Source: Korobacter sp963703075
GTDB lineage: Bacteria > Acidobacteriota > Terriglobia > Terriglobales > Acidobacteriaceae
DNA: 64,000 bases
NCBI GenBank assembly: GCA_963703075.1
Contig: OY969786.1
Coordinates: forward strand, 1,984,001 to 2,048,000
Direction: 5' to 3'
The translations under genes and the position numbers were made by a program. Numbering within the stretch: position 1 is the first letter of the stretch; each line of letters begins with the position of its first letter. Shown piece by piece: positions 26,691 to 35,720 of this stretch. The notes under the pieces are model-generated. The model had not been told where the DNA came from, searched no databases, and was given only the letters and a program-made list of their open reading frames with translations.

Positions 26691-27310
26691 TGCGGCGCAT
26701 CCTGGTGGCAACTTCGAATCCGGGAAAGATTCGTGACTTCCTCGGTGCGGCGCGCGTGCATGATGTCGAGCTCGATCTGTTGCCGGACTATAGGAAGATT
26801 GAGCCGCCGGTGGAGGATGGCGACACCTTCGAGGCGAACGCGCGCATCAAGGCTGAATACTACAGCCGCTTGGTTTCAGGCCAACTCGTGCTGGCAGATG
26901 ATTCCGGTCTGGAGGTCGATGCCCTCGGCGGCGCTCCCGGCGTGCGCTCCGCGCGTTATGCGACCGATGAGACCGGTTACACCGGCGAAGACATCGACGA
27001 CCGGAACAATGCACTCGTGCTGGAGCGGTTGGAAAACGTTCCCGAAGAGCGGCGGAGCGGGCGCTTTGTGTGCGTGCTGGCGCTGGCTCGCGCGGGAAAA
27101 ACGATCGCCACGTTTAGCGGCACTGCGGAAGGGCGCATCCTGCGAGAACTGCGCGGGGCCCATGGATTCGGATACGACCCGATGTTTTTCTTTCCCGAGA
27201 TCGGCAAGACGTTTGCCGAGTTGAGCGCAGAAGAAAAGTCACACTATAGCCATCGCGGGGAGGCGTTCCGGAAATTTCTCGCGTGGGCTGACGAAAACCA
27301 GGAGCTTTGA
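26690..27310 (+). CDS. rdgB: XTP/dITP diphosphatase RdgB/HAM1
   Basis: 206 residues from the ATG at 26690 with GGAGGAG upstream. Family motifs: ILVATSNPGKIRDF at the N-terminus, GDTFEANARIKA, LADDSGLEVDALGGAPGVRSARY, and GFGYDPMFFFPE near the end with SHRGEAFRK. The enzyme hydrolyses non-canonical purine triphosphates (ITP, dITP, XTP) to monophosphates, preventing their incorporation into DNA. Its start overlaps the stop of the upstream membrane protein gene. Confidence 0.96.
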   Translation: MRRILVATSNPGKIRDFLGAARVHDVELDLLPDYRKIEPPVEDGDTFEANARIKAEYYSRLVSGQLVLADDSGLEVDALGGAPGVRSARYATDETGYTGEDIDDRNNALVLERLENVPEERRSGRFVCVLALARAGKTIATFSGTAEGRILRELRGAHGFGYDPMFFFPEIGKTFAELSAEEKSHYSHRGEAFRKFLAWADENQEL

Positions 27311-27332
27311 CCCGAAGACAAACGAGCTCGAC

Positions 27333-28004
27333 TCAGGCAGCCGTTTTCAAAACAGCGGCCAGCTCTCGCAGATCGGAGACGACGAGGGTTGGCCTCGGAG
27401 TGAGTTCATCGAGGACCTGGCCAGGACGGCGCACGAAGCAGGTGCGGCAGCCGGCGCGAGCCGCACCCCGTACATCCCAGGCGTGGGCAGCCACGAAGAG
27501 CATCTTGCCGGGCTTGATGCCGAGACGCTTTGCGGCCATGCGGTAAGGCTCCGGCGCTGGTTTGAGCCGCTTCACGCGGTCGGCGGAAAGGATCTCGTCG
27601 AACAGCGCAAGGGCGCCGGCACGACCAAGTGCTTCTTCCGCGGTCTTCACGCTGGAGTTCGTGAGCACAGCCAGACGAAAACCATCGGCCTTGAGTTCCT
27701 CAAGGCCCGGAAGCACGTCCGGGTAAGGCGGCAACCGCCGCATGGATGCCAGGATGCGGCGACGGCGTAGCCAAGAGAACTTGTGGTCATAGCGCTCCTC
27801 CATGACTTTCAGCGAAGCCTCGGCGATGCGAGAGAATTCCGCCCAGCCACCGGCAGCCGTGAGGGAGAAGGCGTTCTTGAGAATTTCCGAGAACCATTCA
27901 CGGCGGAGGCGCCGCGCACCGAACACTTCGCGGAAGGTTTCATCCAGCGCGCTCAGGTCGAGGAGCGTTTCGACGAGATCGAAGACGATCGGGTTTGATT
28001 TCAC
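27333..28004 (-). CDS. HAD-superfamily hydrolase, haloacid dehalogenase type II-like
   Basis: 223 residues from a GTG at 28004; an ATG at 28094 would add 30 unlikely residues. The N-terminal nucleophile motif is FDLVETLLD, which departs from the usual FDxxGTLxD. Other HAD motifs are VLTNSS (motif II), K in RLKPAPEPYRMA (motif III) and FVAAHAWDVRGA (motif IV), the last typical of L-2-haloacid dehalogenases. Natural substrate unknown. The GTG overlaps the apparent stop of the upstream propeller gene (GTGA), but that upstream stop probably results from a frameshift. Confidence 0.82.
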   Translation of the reverse strand: MKSNPIVFDLVETLLDLSALDETFREVFGARRLRREWFSEILKNAFSLTAAGGWAEFSRIAEASLKVMEERYDHKFSWLRRRRILASMRRLPPYPDVLPGLEELKADGFRLAVLTNSSVKTAEEALGRAGALALFDEILSADRVKRLKPAPEPYRMAAKRLGIKPGKMLFVAAHAWDVRGAARAGCRTCFVRRPGQVLDELTPRPTLVVSDLRELAAVLKTAA

Positions 28005-29269
28005 GACCAATTCGATGCGGGTGGCGGTAGGGAGGTAACCGGGATTCGGCAGCGTCCGCAGCCCATCGCGGGGAGCCCCATCAAGGGCTCCCACACGAGA
28101 GACCGACTTACTTCAACGGGAAGACAGCCAGGTCCGAACGGTCCTGACTTGCTTAGGGAATGCGCCGAGCCGTTCGCCGTGAGGACACCGGACTTCAAAT
28201 TGAAGACGTAGAGCGCGGTTTTGGTGACGGCGTAGAGGTGTCCGTAATTATCCCAGCGCACATCGGTGAAGGTGGCGGACGTGTCGAGGGTGCTGCCGAG
28301 TTTCTTCAGGGTCTTGCTGGAAGTGAGTTGGTAGACTGCGATTCCGTTGCCGGCCACCGCAAGGTAGTTTCCGGAAGGATCGAAGCGGATCGTGCCAAAG
28401 GCAAATGGCACAGTGATGGTCGAGTTGGTGACGAGGTCGAGCCGGCCCGATCCCAGGATCTGGTAGACGCCGATCTTTTCAAAGGTGTTTGGCTGGTTGG
28501 AAATGTAGCCGTCCGCCAAATAACCGTGACCGGAAGTCGACATCGCGACGGGACAGTAGACATAGGGGCTGGGAGCATTCGGATACTGAAAGCCTGTATC
28601 GAAGGAACTCAACGATCCGTTGGCGGCGCGGGCGAAGCCGAAGACCTCCCAGTCCGCGAAGTAGCATCCCTGTCCGTAAGCAAACTGGTTGTTGCCGGAA
28701 AACTCAAGCTGATCGCCATCGTTCACGTCGATGCTGGAGTTCGCTTTGAAGCTGAGAGCTCCCGTGCTGCCGATGCCAAACTCAGCGTAGGCATTGTTGT
28801 CGGCTCCCTGGAAATCAATTTCTCCGACGTACATTGAAGTGTTAGTGCGATCGAGAGTCATCGCGAAGCTGGAAGAATTGGGGGCCGGTGTGTCGTTGTG
28901 CGCGGTCCCGTTGATTTCGGAACTCATGTGCAGCGCACCGGTGGAACTGCGTGCGTAGGTCGCTATGTGCGTTCCATCGGTCCCATAAAGGTGGCCGGCG
29001 GTTGCGACAAGACTGCCAGGGGTACCGACTCCAGCGGGGCCGGTGAATGGGCTTCCGCTTACGGTCTTGAGGGTGCCATCCTGCTGCACCGAATACGCGT
29101 AGATCTTGCTCGCGGTGGATGAGGATGAATTCGAGGGCAGGCCGGCATATACGTAAGCCACGGTCGGATTCGCGGCGGCAGAAGATGTCGATGGCGTTTG
29201 TGCGAGAAGGCTGCTGGTACAAGCGAGCAGGACGGAAGCGGCGGTGGCGGCGAGCGTTGGGACGCGCAT
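28001..29269 (-). CDS. Secreted beta-propeller (lactonase-like fold) protein, probable frameshift near its 3' end
   Basis: From the ATG at 29269 (AAGGGGGG upstream) a signal peptide (MRVPTLAATAASVLLACTSSLLAQ) leads into a seven-bladed propeller of the 6-phosphogluconolactonase/YVTN kind: VAYVYAG, KIYAYSVQQDGTLKTVSGSPF, VGEIDFQG, GYLADGY, LAVAGNGIAVYQL, LYAVTKTALYVFNL. The last 40 or so residues of the open frame look like noise. One base further along near 28136, the other frame reads DLAVFPLK and stops at 28108. The span 28108-29269 is a multiple of three plus one, so one extra base would explain it, giving 386 residues. Enzymatic activity is not implied by the fold. Confidence 0.78.
   Translation of the reverse strand: MRVPTLAATAASVLLACTSSLLAQTPSTSSAAANPTVAYVYAGLPSNSSSSTASKIYAYSVQQDGTLKTVSGSPFTGPAGVGTPGSLVATAGHLYGTDGTHIATYARSSTGALHMSSEINGTAHNDTPAPNSSSFAMTLDRTNTSMYVGEIDFQGADNNAYAEFGIGSTGALSFKANSSIDVNDGDQLEFSGNNQFAYGQGCYFADWEVFGFARAANGSLSSFDTGFQYPNAPSPYVYCPVAMSTSGHGYLADGYISNQPNTFEKIGVYQILGSGRLDLVTNSTITVPFAFGTIRFDPSGNYLAVAGNGIAVYQLTSSKTLKKLGSTLDTSATFTDVRWDNYGHLYAVTKTALYVFNLKSGVLTANGSAHSLSKSGPFGPGCLPVEVSRSLVWEPLMGLPAMGCGRCRIPVTSLPPPASNWS
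28071..28092. repeat. Perfect hairpin (8-bp stem)
   Basis: GGGAGCCC, loop CATCAA, GGGCTCCC. It lies between the inferred true stop of the propeller gene (28108) and the HAD gene start (28004). It resembles other short palindromes in this window and may be a terminator-like or dispersed element. Confidence 0.5.
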
Positions 29270-29489
29270 TTGCCCCCCTTGTGAGTTTCTCAGATCGTTC
29301 GAGCACCTGATTCTAACCAGAGTTGCACGTTTGTACGAATAAGTTTTCACCTAGGGATGTAATTACTTTCCGAGTACCCGGCACGAGACCTTTCTCCCGT
29401 GATTGTTACGGAAATGTAAAAACCAAAGGCTGGACCGGGCATCGGGTTTTTCAACCGGTCGAGGTAACCAGATCTTGTTCCGATCTTTG

Positions 29490-30629
29490 CTAGTAGGGCT
29501 GCCCGTTACCGTGGACTTTCTTGTCCTCGCTCCAGTTCCCGGGGAGAACGCCGTTGGGGTTGGCGTTGGGATCGTTGGCCAGATACCAGTTGTTCTTGCC
29601 GTCGGACCAGACGTGATCGTAGTCGGTAGAGACCTTGGCGAGGCCGTTGGAACCCGCCACGGTTTTCTGGTCGAGCGAATAATCGACCCAGTCGGAGGCG
29701 GCGGTGGTGCGGGCGTTCATGGAGTTATTGGCGGCGTTCATGGAGCTCCGGAACGAGGATTCCTGCTGCGCCATAAAAGCCTGGTGGTTGCGGTTCATGG
29801 TTTCCTGGAACTGTTCGAACTGGGTGCGGAGCATCGCCTGGGATCGTTGCTCGGCGACGGTCAGCTCGTGCATCTTGTTGGCGAGATAGGCTTGCTGGCG
29901 CTGCATTACGGCCTGCAGCCACGGGCCTTCGTGAACGGTCTTGGTCAGATCGTGGCTGTCCACCAAGGCGACCAGGGCATCCAGTTTGCCTTTGGGAGCG
30001 CGCAGCACGTCGACGTGGGCGCTGCAGCCGCCGCCATTCATTTTGCCCATTCCGGTGTTGGTGCGGCACTCGACCCAGGCGCGGATGCGCTGCTCGATGG
30101 TGAAGGTGCCGTTGTGAGTTTCGACCCGGAGCGCGGCGGAATCGACGGTGGCATGAAAGCCGTAGCTGTGAACGTTGGCGTTCAAGTTCTTGGCGAAGTT
30201 CTCCGTGCGCTCCTTATAGGAAGGAGCGATGGCCATCGGCCCAACCACGTGGAGACCGCCGGGGATCAGCTCAAGGTAATGGTCGAGAAACTGGGCCGCG
30301 GTCATGGTGCCCTGGTAAGGCATGCAGCCGGCGATCTGCCGGGTGCCTTTGATCGCGGGATGGAAGCTCCAGGCGAAGGCGGGCTCGAGCCGCATTTCGG
30401 TCAGGCCGTCGGGAGAATAGGCGCGGAAGATGGGAAATGGCGTGATATCGCATTCCGGCCCTTGCATGACCGTACCTTGGAACTTCCAGCCTGCCGGGAT
30501 GGTGACCGTAAACGCCTTGATATTGTTGAACGACGGATCGGTGATAGTGCCGGTGCTGAGGGATTGGGCGGCGGCGCAGACGGTCAATAGCAGGGCGGCA
30601 AAGGCGATAATCAGGGTCCGGCGGATCAT
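29490..30629 (-). CDS. Secreted protein of unknown function
   Basis: 379 residues from the ATG at 30629 (GAGGTG about seven bases upstream). A longer frame from 30815 is rejected because it overlaps the NRAMP-like gene and has no signal. Signal peptide MIRRTLIIAFAALLLTVCAAAQ. A middle alpha/beta region with a few cysteines is followed by a Gln/Met-rich helical stretch at about 255-310 (AEQRSQAMLRTQFEQFQETMNRN) likely to form a coiled coil. The C-terminus has a compact domain with W/Y/N residues (DHVWSDGKNNWYLANDP). No known family recognised. Confidence 0.72.
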   Translation of the reverse strand: MIRRTLIIAFAALLLTVCAAAQSLSTGTITDPSFNNIKAFTVTIPAGWKFQGTVMQGPECDITPFPIFRAYSPDGLTEMRLEPAFAWSFHPAIKGTRQIAGCMPYQGTMTAAQFLDHYLELIPGGLHVVGPMAIAPSYKERTENFAKNLNANVHSYGFHATVDSAALRVETHNGTFTIEQRIRAWVECRTNTGMGKMNGGGCSAHVDVLRAPKGKLDALVALVDSHDLTKTVHEGPWLQAVMQRQQAYLANKMHELTVAEQRSQAMLRTQFEQFQETMNRNHQAFMAQQESSFRSSMNAANNSMNARTTAASDWVDYSLDQKTVAGSNGLAKVSTDYDHVWSDGKNNWYLANDPNANPNGVLPGNWSEDKKVHGNGQPY

Positions 30630-30771
30630 GTGAGACACCTCGAACGAGCTTGTACTCCGGAAGGGCGAACGGATTCTTGCAGAGGAATCGTGTACAGGCG
30701 AGGGACAGAGCGGGACAGAGCAGGACAAAGGACGAAAAGAGGCGGAAATCGGCGGAAACCTGTCTTGGCGT

Positions 30772-32022
30772 TTAGCTTCGATACTGGCTGTAGAGCATGA
30801 AAACGGTGAGCACAACGATCACCGCAGTCAATGACCATGCCACCACGTTATAGATCGACGAATTTACATGGCGGCCCATCAGGTCCTTCTTGTTGACGAG
30901 CAGAAGCATGAAGACGAGGACAAACGGCAGGAGGACGCCGTTGAGGACCTGGGAAAGAACGGCGAGCTTCACGAGCGGAGCATTGGGAATCATGATGATG
31001 GCCGCGCCGACGATGATCAGGACGGTATAGAGCCAGTAGAAGGCCGGGGCCTCGCGAAATTTCTTGTTGAGGCCGGACTCGAACCCCAGGGCTTCGCAGA
31101 CGGTGTAGGCGGTCGATAGCGGAAGGATGGACGCGGCAAACAAGGAAGCGTTCAGCAATCCCACGGCAAACAAGAGATAGGCATATTCGCCGCCCAGGGG
31201 CCGGAGGGAGGCAGCGGCGTCTGCTGCGTCGCGAACATCGAAGTGTCCGTGCGAAAACAAGGTTGCCGCACAGGCGATGATAATGAACGCTGCGACGATG
31301 ACCGAGAACAGTGAGCCCACAATCGCATCCGCGCGACTGTATTTAAGACCTGACTCCGGCGTGCCTTTGTCGACGATAGAAGCCTGCAGGTAGAACTGCT
31401 GCCACGGGGCGATTGTGGCGCCGATAATCCCCACGGCGAGGTAAAGGTAGGCGGCATCTTTCATCTCCGCCGCACGGGGCAACCGGACGGTATGGGCGAG
31501 CGCCTGCGACCAGTCCGGCTTGGCGACGATCGCCGTCACGATGTAGGCCAGGTAAAGAAAGGAGAGCAGGACGAAAATCTTTTCCAGCCGCTTGTAATCG
31601 CCGAGGACCACGAGCAGCCAGACGAGTGCCGCGGCAATAGGAACTGAGATGTATTTGCTGATCCCGAAGAGTTCCATGCTGCTGGCCACGCCGGCGAACT
31701 CGGAGCAGACATCGCCCACATTGCAGAGGACGAGACCGCACATGAGGTAGAACGTGATGCGGAGGCCGTACTCTTCGCGGATAAGTTCACTGAGTCCTTT
31801 GCCGGTGGCAACCCCCATGCGGGCGGAGATTTCCTGGGCAAAGGTAAGACAGATGGCGACGGGAATGATGGTCCAGAGGAGAGCGTAGCCAAACTTGGCG
31901 CCGGCCGCCGCGTAGGTGTAGATGCCGCCTGCGTCGTTATCGACGTTGGCGGTGATGAATCCTGGTCCGAGGATGGACAGGACGAACAGCACGCGGGCGA
32001 AGGTGGACCGGAATCGTGTCAC
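30772..32022 (-). CDS. NRAMP-related divalent metal transporter
   Basis: 416 residues from a GTG at 32022 (GGGGGA six bases upstream). Eleven or so membrane helices arranged as in NRAMP (SLC11). The helix-1 motif is GPGFITANVDNDAGGIYTY instead of the canonical DPGN. The helix-6 region is GIIGATIAPWQQFYLQASI instead of the MPH signature. Many bacterial NRAMP-related proteins carry such changes and some transport Mg2+ rather than Mn2+/Fe2+, so the metal cannot be assigned. It is divergent from sdhC. Confidence 0.85.
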   Translation of the reverse strand: MTRFRSTFARVLFVLSILGPGFITANVDNDAGGIYTYAAAGAKFGYALLWTIIPVAICLTFAQEISARMGVATGKGLSELIREEYGLRITFYLMCGLVLCNVGDVCSEFAGVASSMELFGISKYISVPIAAALVWLLVVLGDYKRLEKIFVLLSFLYLAYIVTAIVAKPDWSQALAHTVRLPRAAEMKDAAYLYLAVGIIGATIAPWQQFYLQASIVDKGTPESGLKYSRADAIVGSLFSVIVAAFIIIACAATLFSHGHFDVRDAADAAASLRPLGGEYAYLLFAVGLLNASLFAASILPLSTAYTVCEALGFESGLNKKFREAPAFYWLYTVLIIVGAAIIMIPNAPLVKLAVLSQVLNGVLLPFVLVFMLLLVNKKDLMGRHVNSSIYNVVAWSLTAVIVVLTVFMLYSQYRS

Positions 32023-32251
32023 GATGGTCCCCCACGTCGGATTGATTGGCTGCGCGCATGGACAGGAGTATACCTGCACTCGTCATTTCTCGGCCCGATG
32101 CCGGACTCATGTGATTGCCGTCACATTGAATTTTTTCCTGAGCGTATAGACTCCCGTCGATGTTCTCCTGCCTTTCTTGACTTGCCTCGTTGGCAAATTT
32201 GATAATGAAAGGTTCTCTTCCACACTCCGAACTCTTAAGGAGTCGTTCATC

Positions 32252-33010
32252 GTGGCAGTTTCGGCCAGCACTAGTGTTCGCAAGGGGGTACCTCCTTTGC
32301 GTGCCGGGCAAGGTCATTCCTTTCTTCTCCGGCGATTGCATTCTCTGAGCGGCATCATCCCCGTCGGGGCGTTCCTGGTCGAGCATTTCGTTTCGAATGC
32401 GTTCGCCACGAATGGTCCGCACGCCTACGCCGAACAGGTCAAGTTCCTCACCGGGCTTCCCTTTGCGGAGGTCCTGGAGTGGGTCGGCATTTATATTCCC
32501 CTGCTCTATCACGCAATTTATGGGTTTTATGTTTGGTTCCGCGGTGAAGGCAACGTTACCGAATATCCGTGGACCGGCAACTGGATGTATACCGCCCAGC
32601 GCTGGACGGGTCTGATCGCCTTCATCTACATCGGCTGGCATGTGTACACCATGCGCGTGTTGGGACCACATCTGTTTGGCACGACCAACGGCGTTCCGGG
32701 CTACTTTCTGGCTTTCGGCAAGGTGCAGGGCGAAGTCACGGTTACGTGGGCGTTCCTGTTCTACGTGGTCGGCATTGTGGCGGCGTCGTGGCATTTCGCG
32801 TATGGGATCTGGCTCTTCTGCGCGAAGTGGGGCATTGTGGTGGGAGAGAGAGCGCGCCGCAAGCTTGGTTATGTGTGCGTGCTGATTGCGCTGATCTTTA
32901 TGTTTACCGGGTTCTTCACGCTGTGGGCGTTCCGCTCTACAAAGTGGGCGGGCGAAGACCAGAAGGTACAGCAGATCGAGCAGCATCAACCGAGCCAACT
33001 TTCGTACTGA
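32252..33010 (+). CDS. sdhC: Succinate dehydrogenase cytochrome b558 subunit (SdhC, B-type)
   Basis: 252 residues from a GTG at 32252 with AAGGAG nine bases upstream; an upstream frame to 32177 is not needed. Five membrane helices with candidate haem-ligand histidines: FLLRRLHSLSGIIPVGAFLVEHF, YIPLLYHAIYGF, YIGWHVYTM and AASWHFAYGIWLF. This is the single-anchor type seen in Bacillus and Acidobacteriota, where one subunit carries two haems. It heads the sdhCAB operon of complex II. Confidence 0.93.
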   Translation: MAVSASTSVRKGVPPLRAGQGHSFLLRRLHSLSGIIPVGAFLVEHFVSNAFATNGPHAYAEQVKFLTGLPFAEVLEWVGIYIPLLYHAIYGFYVWFRGEGNVTEYPWTGNWMYTAQRWTGLIAFIYIGWHVYTMRVLGPHLFGTTNGVPGYFLAFGKVQGEVTVTWAFLFYVVGIVAASWHFAYGIWLFCAKWGIVVGERARRKLGYVCVLIALIFMFTGFFTLWAFRSTKWAGEDQKVQQIEQHQPSQLSY

Positions 33011-33058
33011 TATTTCGCGAGACCGGCTGGTCCGGCTATCGCTTGCGAGCAGGAATTC

Positions 33059-34840
33059 ATGGCATCGACTCCGAAGATTATTGTGGTGGGTGGCGGACTG
33101 GCGGGACTGTCGGCCGTCATCAAGATCGCCGAAATGGGCGCTCACGTAGACCTTTTTTCCATCGTCCCGGTGAAGCGATCTCACTCGGTGTGCGCACAGG
33201 GCGGCATCAATGCCGCCAAGAACCTCAAGGGCGAAGGCGATACTCCCTGGAAGCACTTTGACGACACCATCTATGGCGGCGACTTTCTGGCGAACCAGCC
33301 GCCGGTCAAGGACATGTGCGACCAGGCGCCGGGAATCATCGACCTGCTCGACCGCATGGGCGTTCCCTTTAACCGCACTCCCGAAGGCCTGCTGGATTTT
33401 CGGCGCTTCGGCGGCACCCTCTACAACCGTACCGCTTTCGCCGGCGCCACCACCGGCCAGCAGCTTCTTTATGCGCTCGACGAACAGGTACGGCGCCACG
33501 AATCCGACAAGAAGGTGGTGAAATACGAAGGCTGGGAATTCCTCTCGGCCGTGGTCGATAACAACAAAGTTTGCCGCGGCATTTGCGCGATCGACCTGCG
33601 CACGATGGAAGTGCGGACCTTCCCGGCCGACGCCGTGATCATGGCGACCGGGGGCATCGGTGCCATTTTCGGCAAATCGACGAACTCGGTAGTTTGCACC
33701 GGCTCGGCGCAATCGGCGCTCTACCAGCAGGGGGCGTATTACGCCAACGGCGAAATGATCCAGGTGCACCCGACGGCGATTCCCGGCGAAGATAAACTCC
33801 GCCTCATGTCGGAATCGGCGCGCGGCGAAGGTGGCCGGGTGTGGGTGCCGAAAAAGCCGGGCGACAAGCGCGAGGCTCGCTCGATTCCGGAAAACGAGCG
33901 CTGGTATTTCCTCGAGGAGTGGTATCCCAAGTACGGCAACCTGGTGCCGCGCGACGTAGCAACCCGTGCCATTCACAAGGTCGTTTACGAAGAACATCTC
34001 GGCATCGACGGCCAACCGATGGTATATCTCGACCTCACCCACATCGATCGTGAGACGCTGAATCGTAAGCTGGAAGGCATCCTCGAGATCTACGAAAAGT
34101 TCGTCGGCGACGATCCCCGCGACGTTCCCATGAAGATCTTCCCGGGCATGCACTACACCATGGGCGGACTTTGGGTTGACTTCAACCAACAGACGAACAT
34201 TCAAGGCCTATACGCATGCGGAGAAGCCGATTACTCAATCCACGGCGCGAACCGCCTCGGCGCGAATTCGTTGATGTCGTGCATTTTCGGCGGCTTCCGC
34301 GCCGGTCCGAACGCGGTGCAATATGCGCGCAACCTCGGTTCGAGCGACGCCAACGGAGCGCTCGAAGCGGAGCGCAAGCGGCAGGAAGACGCGAACCAGC
34401 GGCTCATCTCAAATCAAGGGACGGAGAACCCGTTCCAGATCTGGCGCGAGTTGGGCGAGATCATGAGCAAGAATGTGACCGTCGTCCGCTACAACAAGAA
34501 TTTGCAGGAGACGGACGCAAAGTTGGTCGAATTGCTGGAGCGTTATCGCAACGTGAACCTGAGCGACAAGAGCCAGTGGGCGAATACGTCCTTCGTGTTC
34601 ACCCGCCAGCTTTATAACATGCTGCAACTGGCACGGGTGATCACCCAGGGCGCGGCCCTGCGCGATGAGTCGCGCGGTTCGCATTACAAGCCTGAGTTCC
34701 CCGAACGCGACGACGTTCACTTTTTGAAAACGACCAAGGCCTATTTTGCGCCGGACGCCGATGAGCCTCGCTTTGAATTCGAGGCGGTGGATACGTCATT
34801 GATTCCGCCGCGTCCGCGCCGGTACGACGCAGCCAAGTAA
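33059..34840 (+). CDS. sdhA: Succinate dehydrogenase flavoprotein subunit SdhA
   Basis: 593 residues; AGGA precedes the ATG. Features: FAD fold IIVVGGGLAGLSAVIKIAE, covalent-FAD histidine region RSHSVCAQGGINAA, ATGGIGAIFGKSTNS, active-site segment PTAIPGEDKLRLMSESARGEGG, and HYTMGGLWVDFNQQTN with GEADYSIHGANRLGANSL. It oxidises succinate to fumarate in complex II and passes electrons to SdhB. The gene is 48 bases after sdhC. Confidence 0.97.
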   Translation: MASTPKIIVVGGGLAGLSAVIKIAEMGAHVDLFSIVPVKRSHSVCAQGGINAAKNLKGEGDTPWKHFDDTIYGGDFLANQPPVKDMCDQAPGIIDLLDRMGVPFNRTPEGLLDFRRFGGTLYNRTAFAGATTGQQLLYALDEQVRRHESDKKVVKYEGWEFLSAVVDNNKVCRGICAIDLRTMEVRTFPADAVIMATGGIGAIFGKSTNSVVCTGSAQSALYQQGAYYANGEMIQVHPTAIPGEDKLRLMSESARGEGGRVWVPKKPGDKREARSIPENERWYFLEEWYPKYGNLVPRDVATRAIHKVVYEEHLGIDGQPMVYLDLTHIDRETLNRKLEGILEIYEKFVGDDPRDVPMKIFPGMHYTMGGLWVDFNQQTNIQGLYACGEADYSIHGANRLGANSLMSCIFGGFRAGPNAVQYARNLGSSDANGALEAERKRQEDANQRLISNQGTENPFQIWRELGEIMSKNVTVVRYNKNLQETDAKLVELLERYRNVNLSDKSQWANTSFVFTRQLYNMLQLARVITQGAALRDESRGSHYKPEFPERDDVHFLKTTKAYFAPDADEPRFEFEAVDTSLIPPRPRRYDAAK

Positions 34841-34922
34841 TGTTTTGGCGCGGTTGATGCCGCGCCGCTTGATTCAATTTTGATACCGGGCTAACGCCCA
34901 CGAGGTCACAGGGACCGAGAGA

Positions 34923-35672
34923 ATGGCAAACAAGACAGTCATCTTTAAGATAAAACGCCAGGCGAATCCGGAAACCAAGCCGGTGTGGGAAGAGTTCGAG
35001 TTGCAATGGAAACCGGGCATGAACGTCATCTCGAGCCTGATGGACATTGCGTTGAACCCAACCACGCGGGACGGCAAAAAGACGACGCCGATCACCTACG
35101 ACTCTAATTGCCTGGAAGAGGTCTGCGGTTCGTGCGCCATGCTCATCAACGGCAAGGCGCGCATGGCTTGCTCGGCGCTGGTCGATAAGCTCGAGCAACC
35201 GATCAAGCTGGAGCCGTTCTCCAAATTCCCGGTGGTGCGCGACCTTTCTGTCGATCGCAGTGTCCTGTTCGAAAACCTCAAGGCAGCGAAGGCATGGGTG
35301 CCGATCGATGGAACCTATGACTTGGGGCCGGGCCCCCGGGTGATGCCGGAGGTGCAGGAAGAGGCGTATCCGCTCTCGCGCTGCATTTCCTGTTGCTGCT
35401 GCATGGAGGCCTGCCCGCAATTTAACGACAACACCGGCTTCGTCGGAGCAGCGGCCATCTCGCAGGTTCGACTCTTCAACATGCACCCCACGGGCCACGT
35501 ACTGCAGAAGGACCGTCTGCACGCGCTCATGGGCGATGGCGGGATCCAGGAGTGCGGTTACGCGCAGAATTGCGTGGAAGTCTGCCCGAAAGACATTCCG
35601 CTGACGAACTCGATCTCCAACGTTTCTGGACAGGTGATGAAGCAGGCGATCAAAGACCTGTTCACTCGCTAA
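34923..35672 (+). CDS. sdhB: Succinate dehydrogenase iron-sulfur subunit SdhB
   Basis: 249 residues. An N-terminal ferredoxin-like 2Fe-2S domain (SNCLEEVCGSCAMLINGKARMAC) is followed by two cluster motifs, CISCCCCMEACP and CGYAQNCVEVCPKDIP, for the 4Fe-4S and 3Fe-4S centres. The run of four cysteines in the first motif is unusual, but the C-x2-C-x2-C-x3-CP spacing is kept. It ends the sdhCAB operon and is convergent with galT. Confidence 0.96.
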   Translation: MANKTVIFKIKRQANPETKPVWEEFELQWKPGMNVISSLMDIALNPTTRDGKKTTPITYDSNCLEEVCGSCAMLINGKARMACSALVDKLEQPIKLEPFSKFPVVRDLSVDRSVLFENLKAAKAWVPIDGTYDLGPGPRVMPEVQEEAYPLSRCISCCCCMEACPQFNDNTGFVGAAAISQVRLFNMHPTGHVLQKDRLHALMGDGGIQECGYAQNCVEVCPKDIPLTNSISNVSGQVMKQAIKDLFTR

Positions 35673-35720
35673 ACATTTTCTCTTCTATCAAAAGAGGCTC
35701 TGCTTCACGCGGGCCCTTTT

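Noticed and set aside
31937..34204. 755-codon minus-strand frame across sdhC and sdhA
   Set aside because: Antisense to two certain genes; Arg/His-rich nonsense composition.
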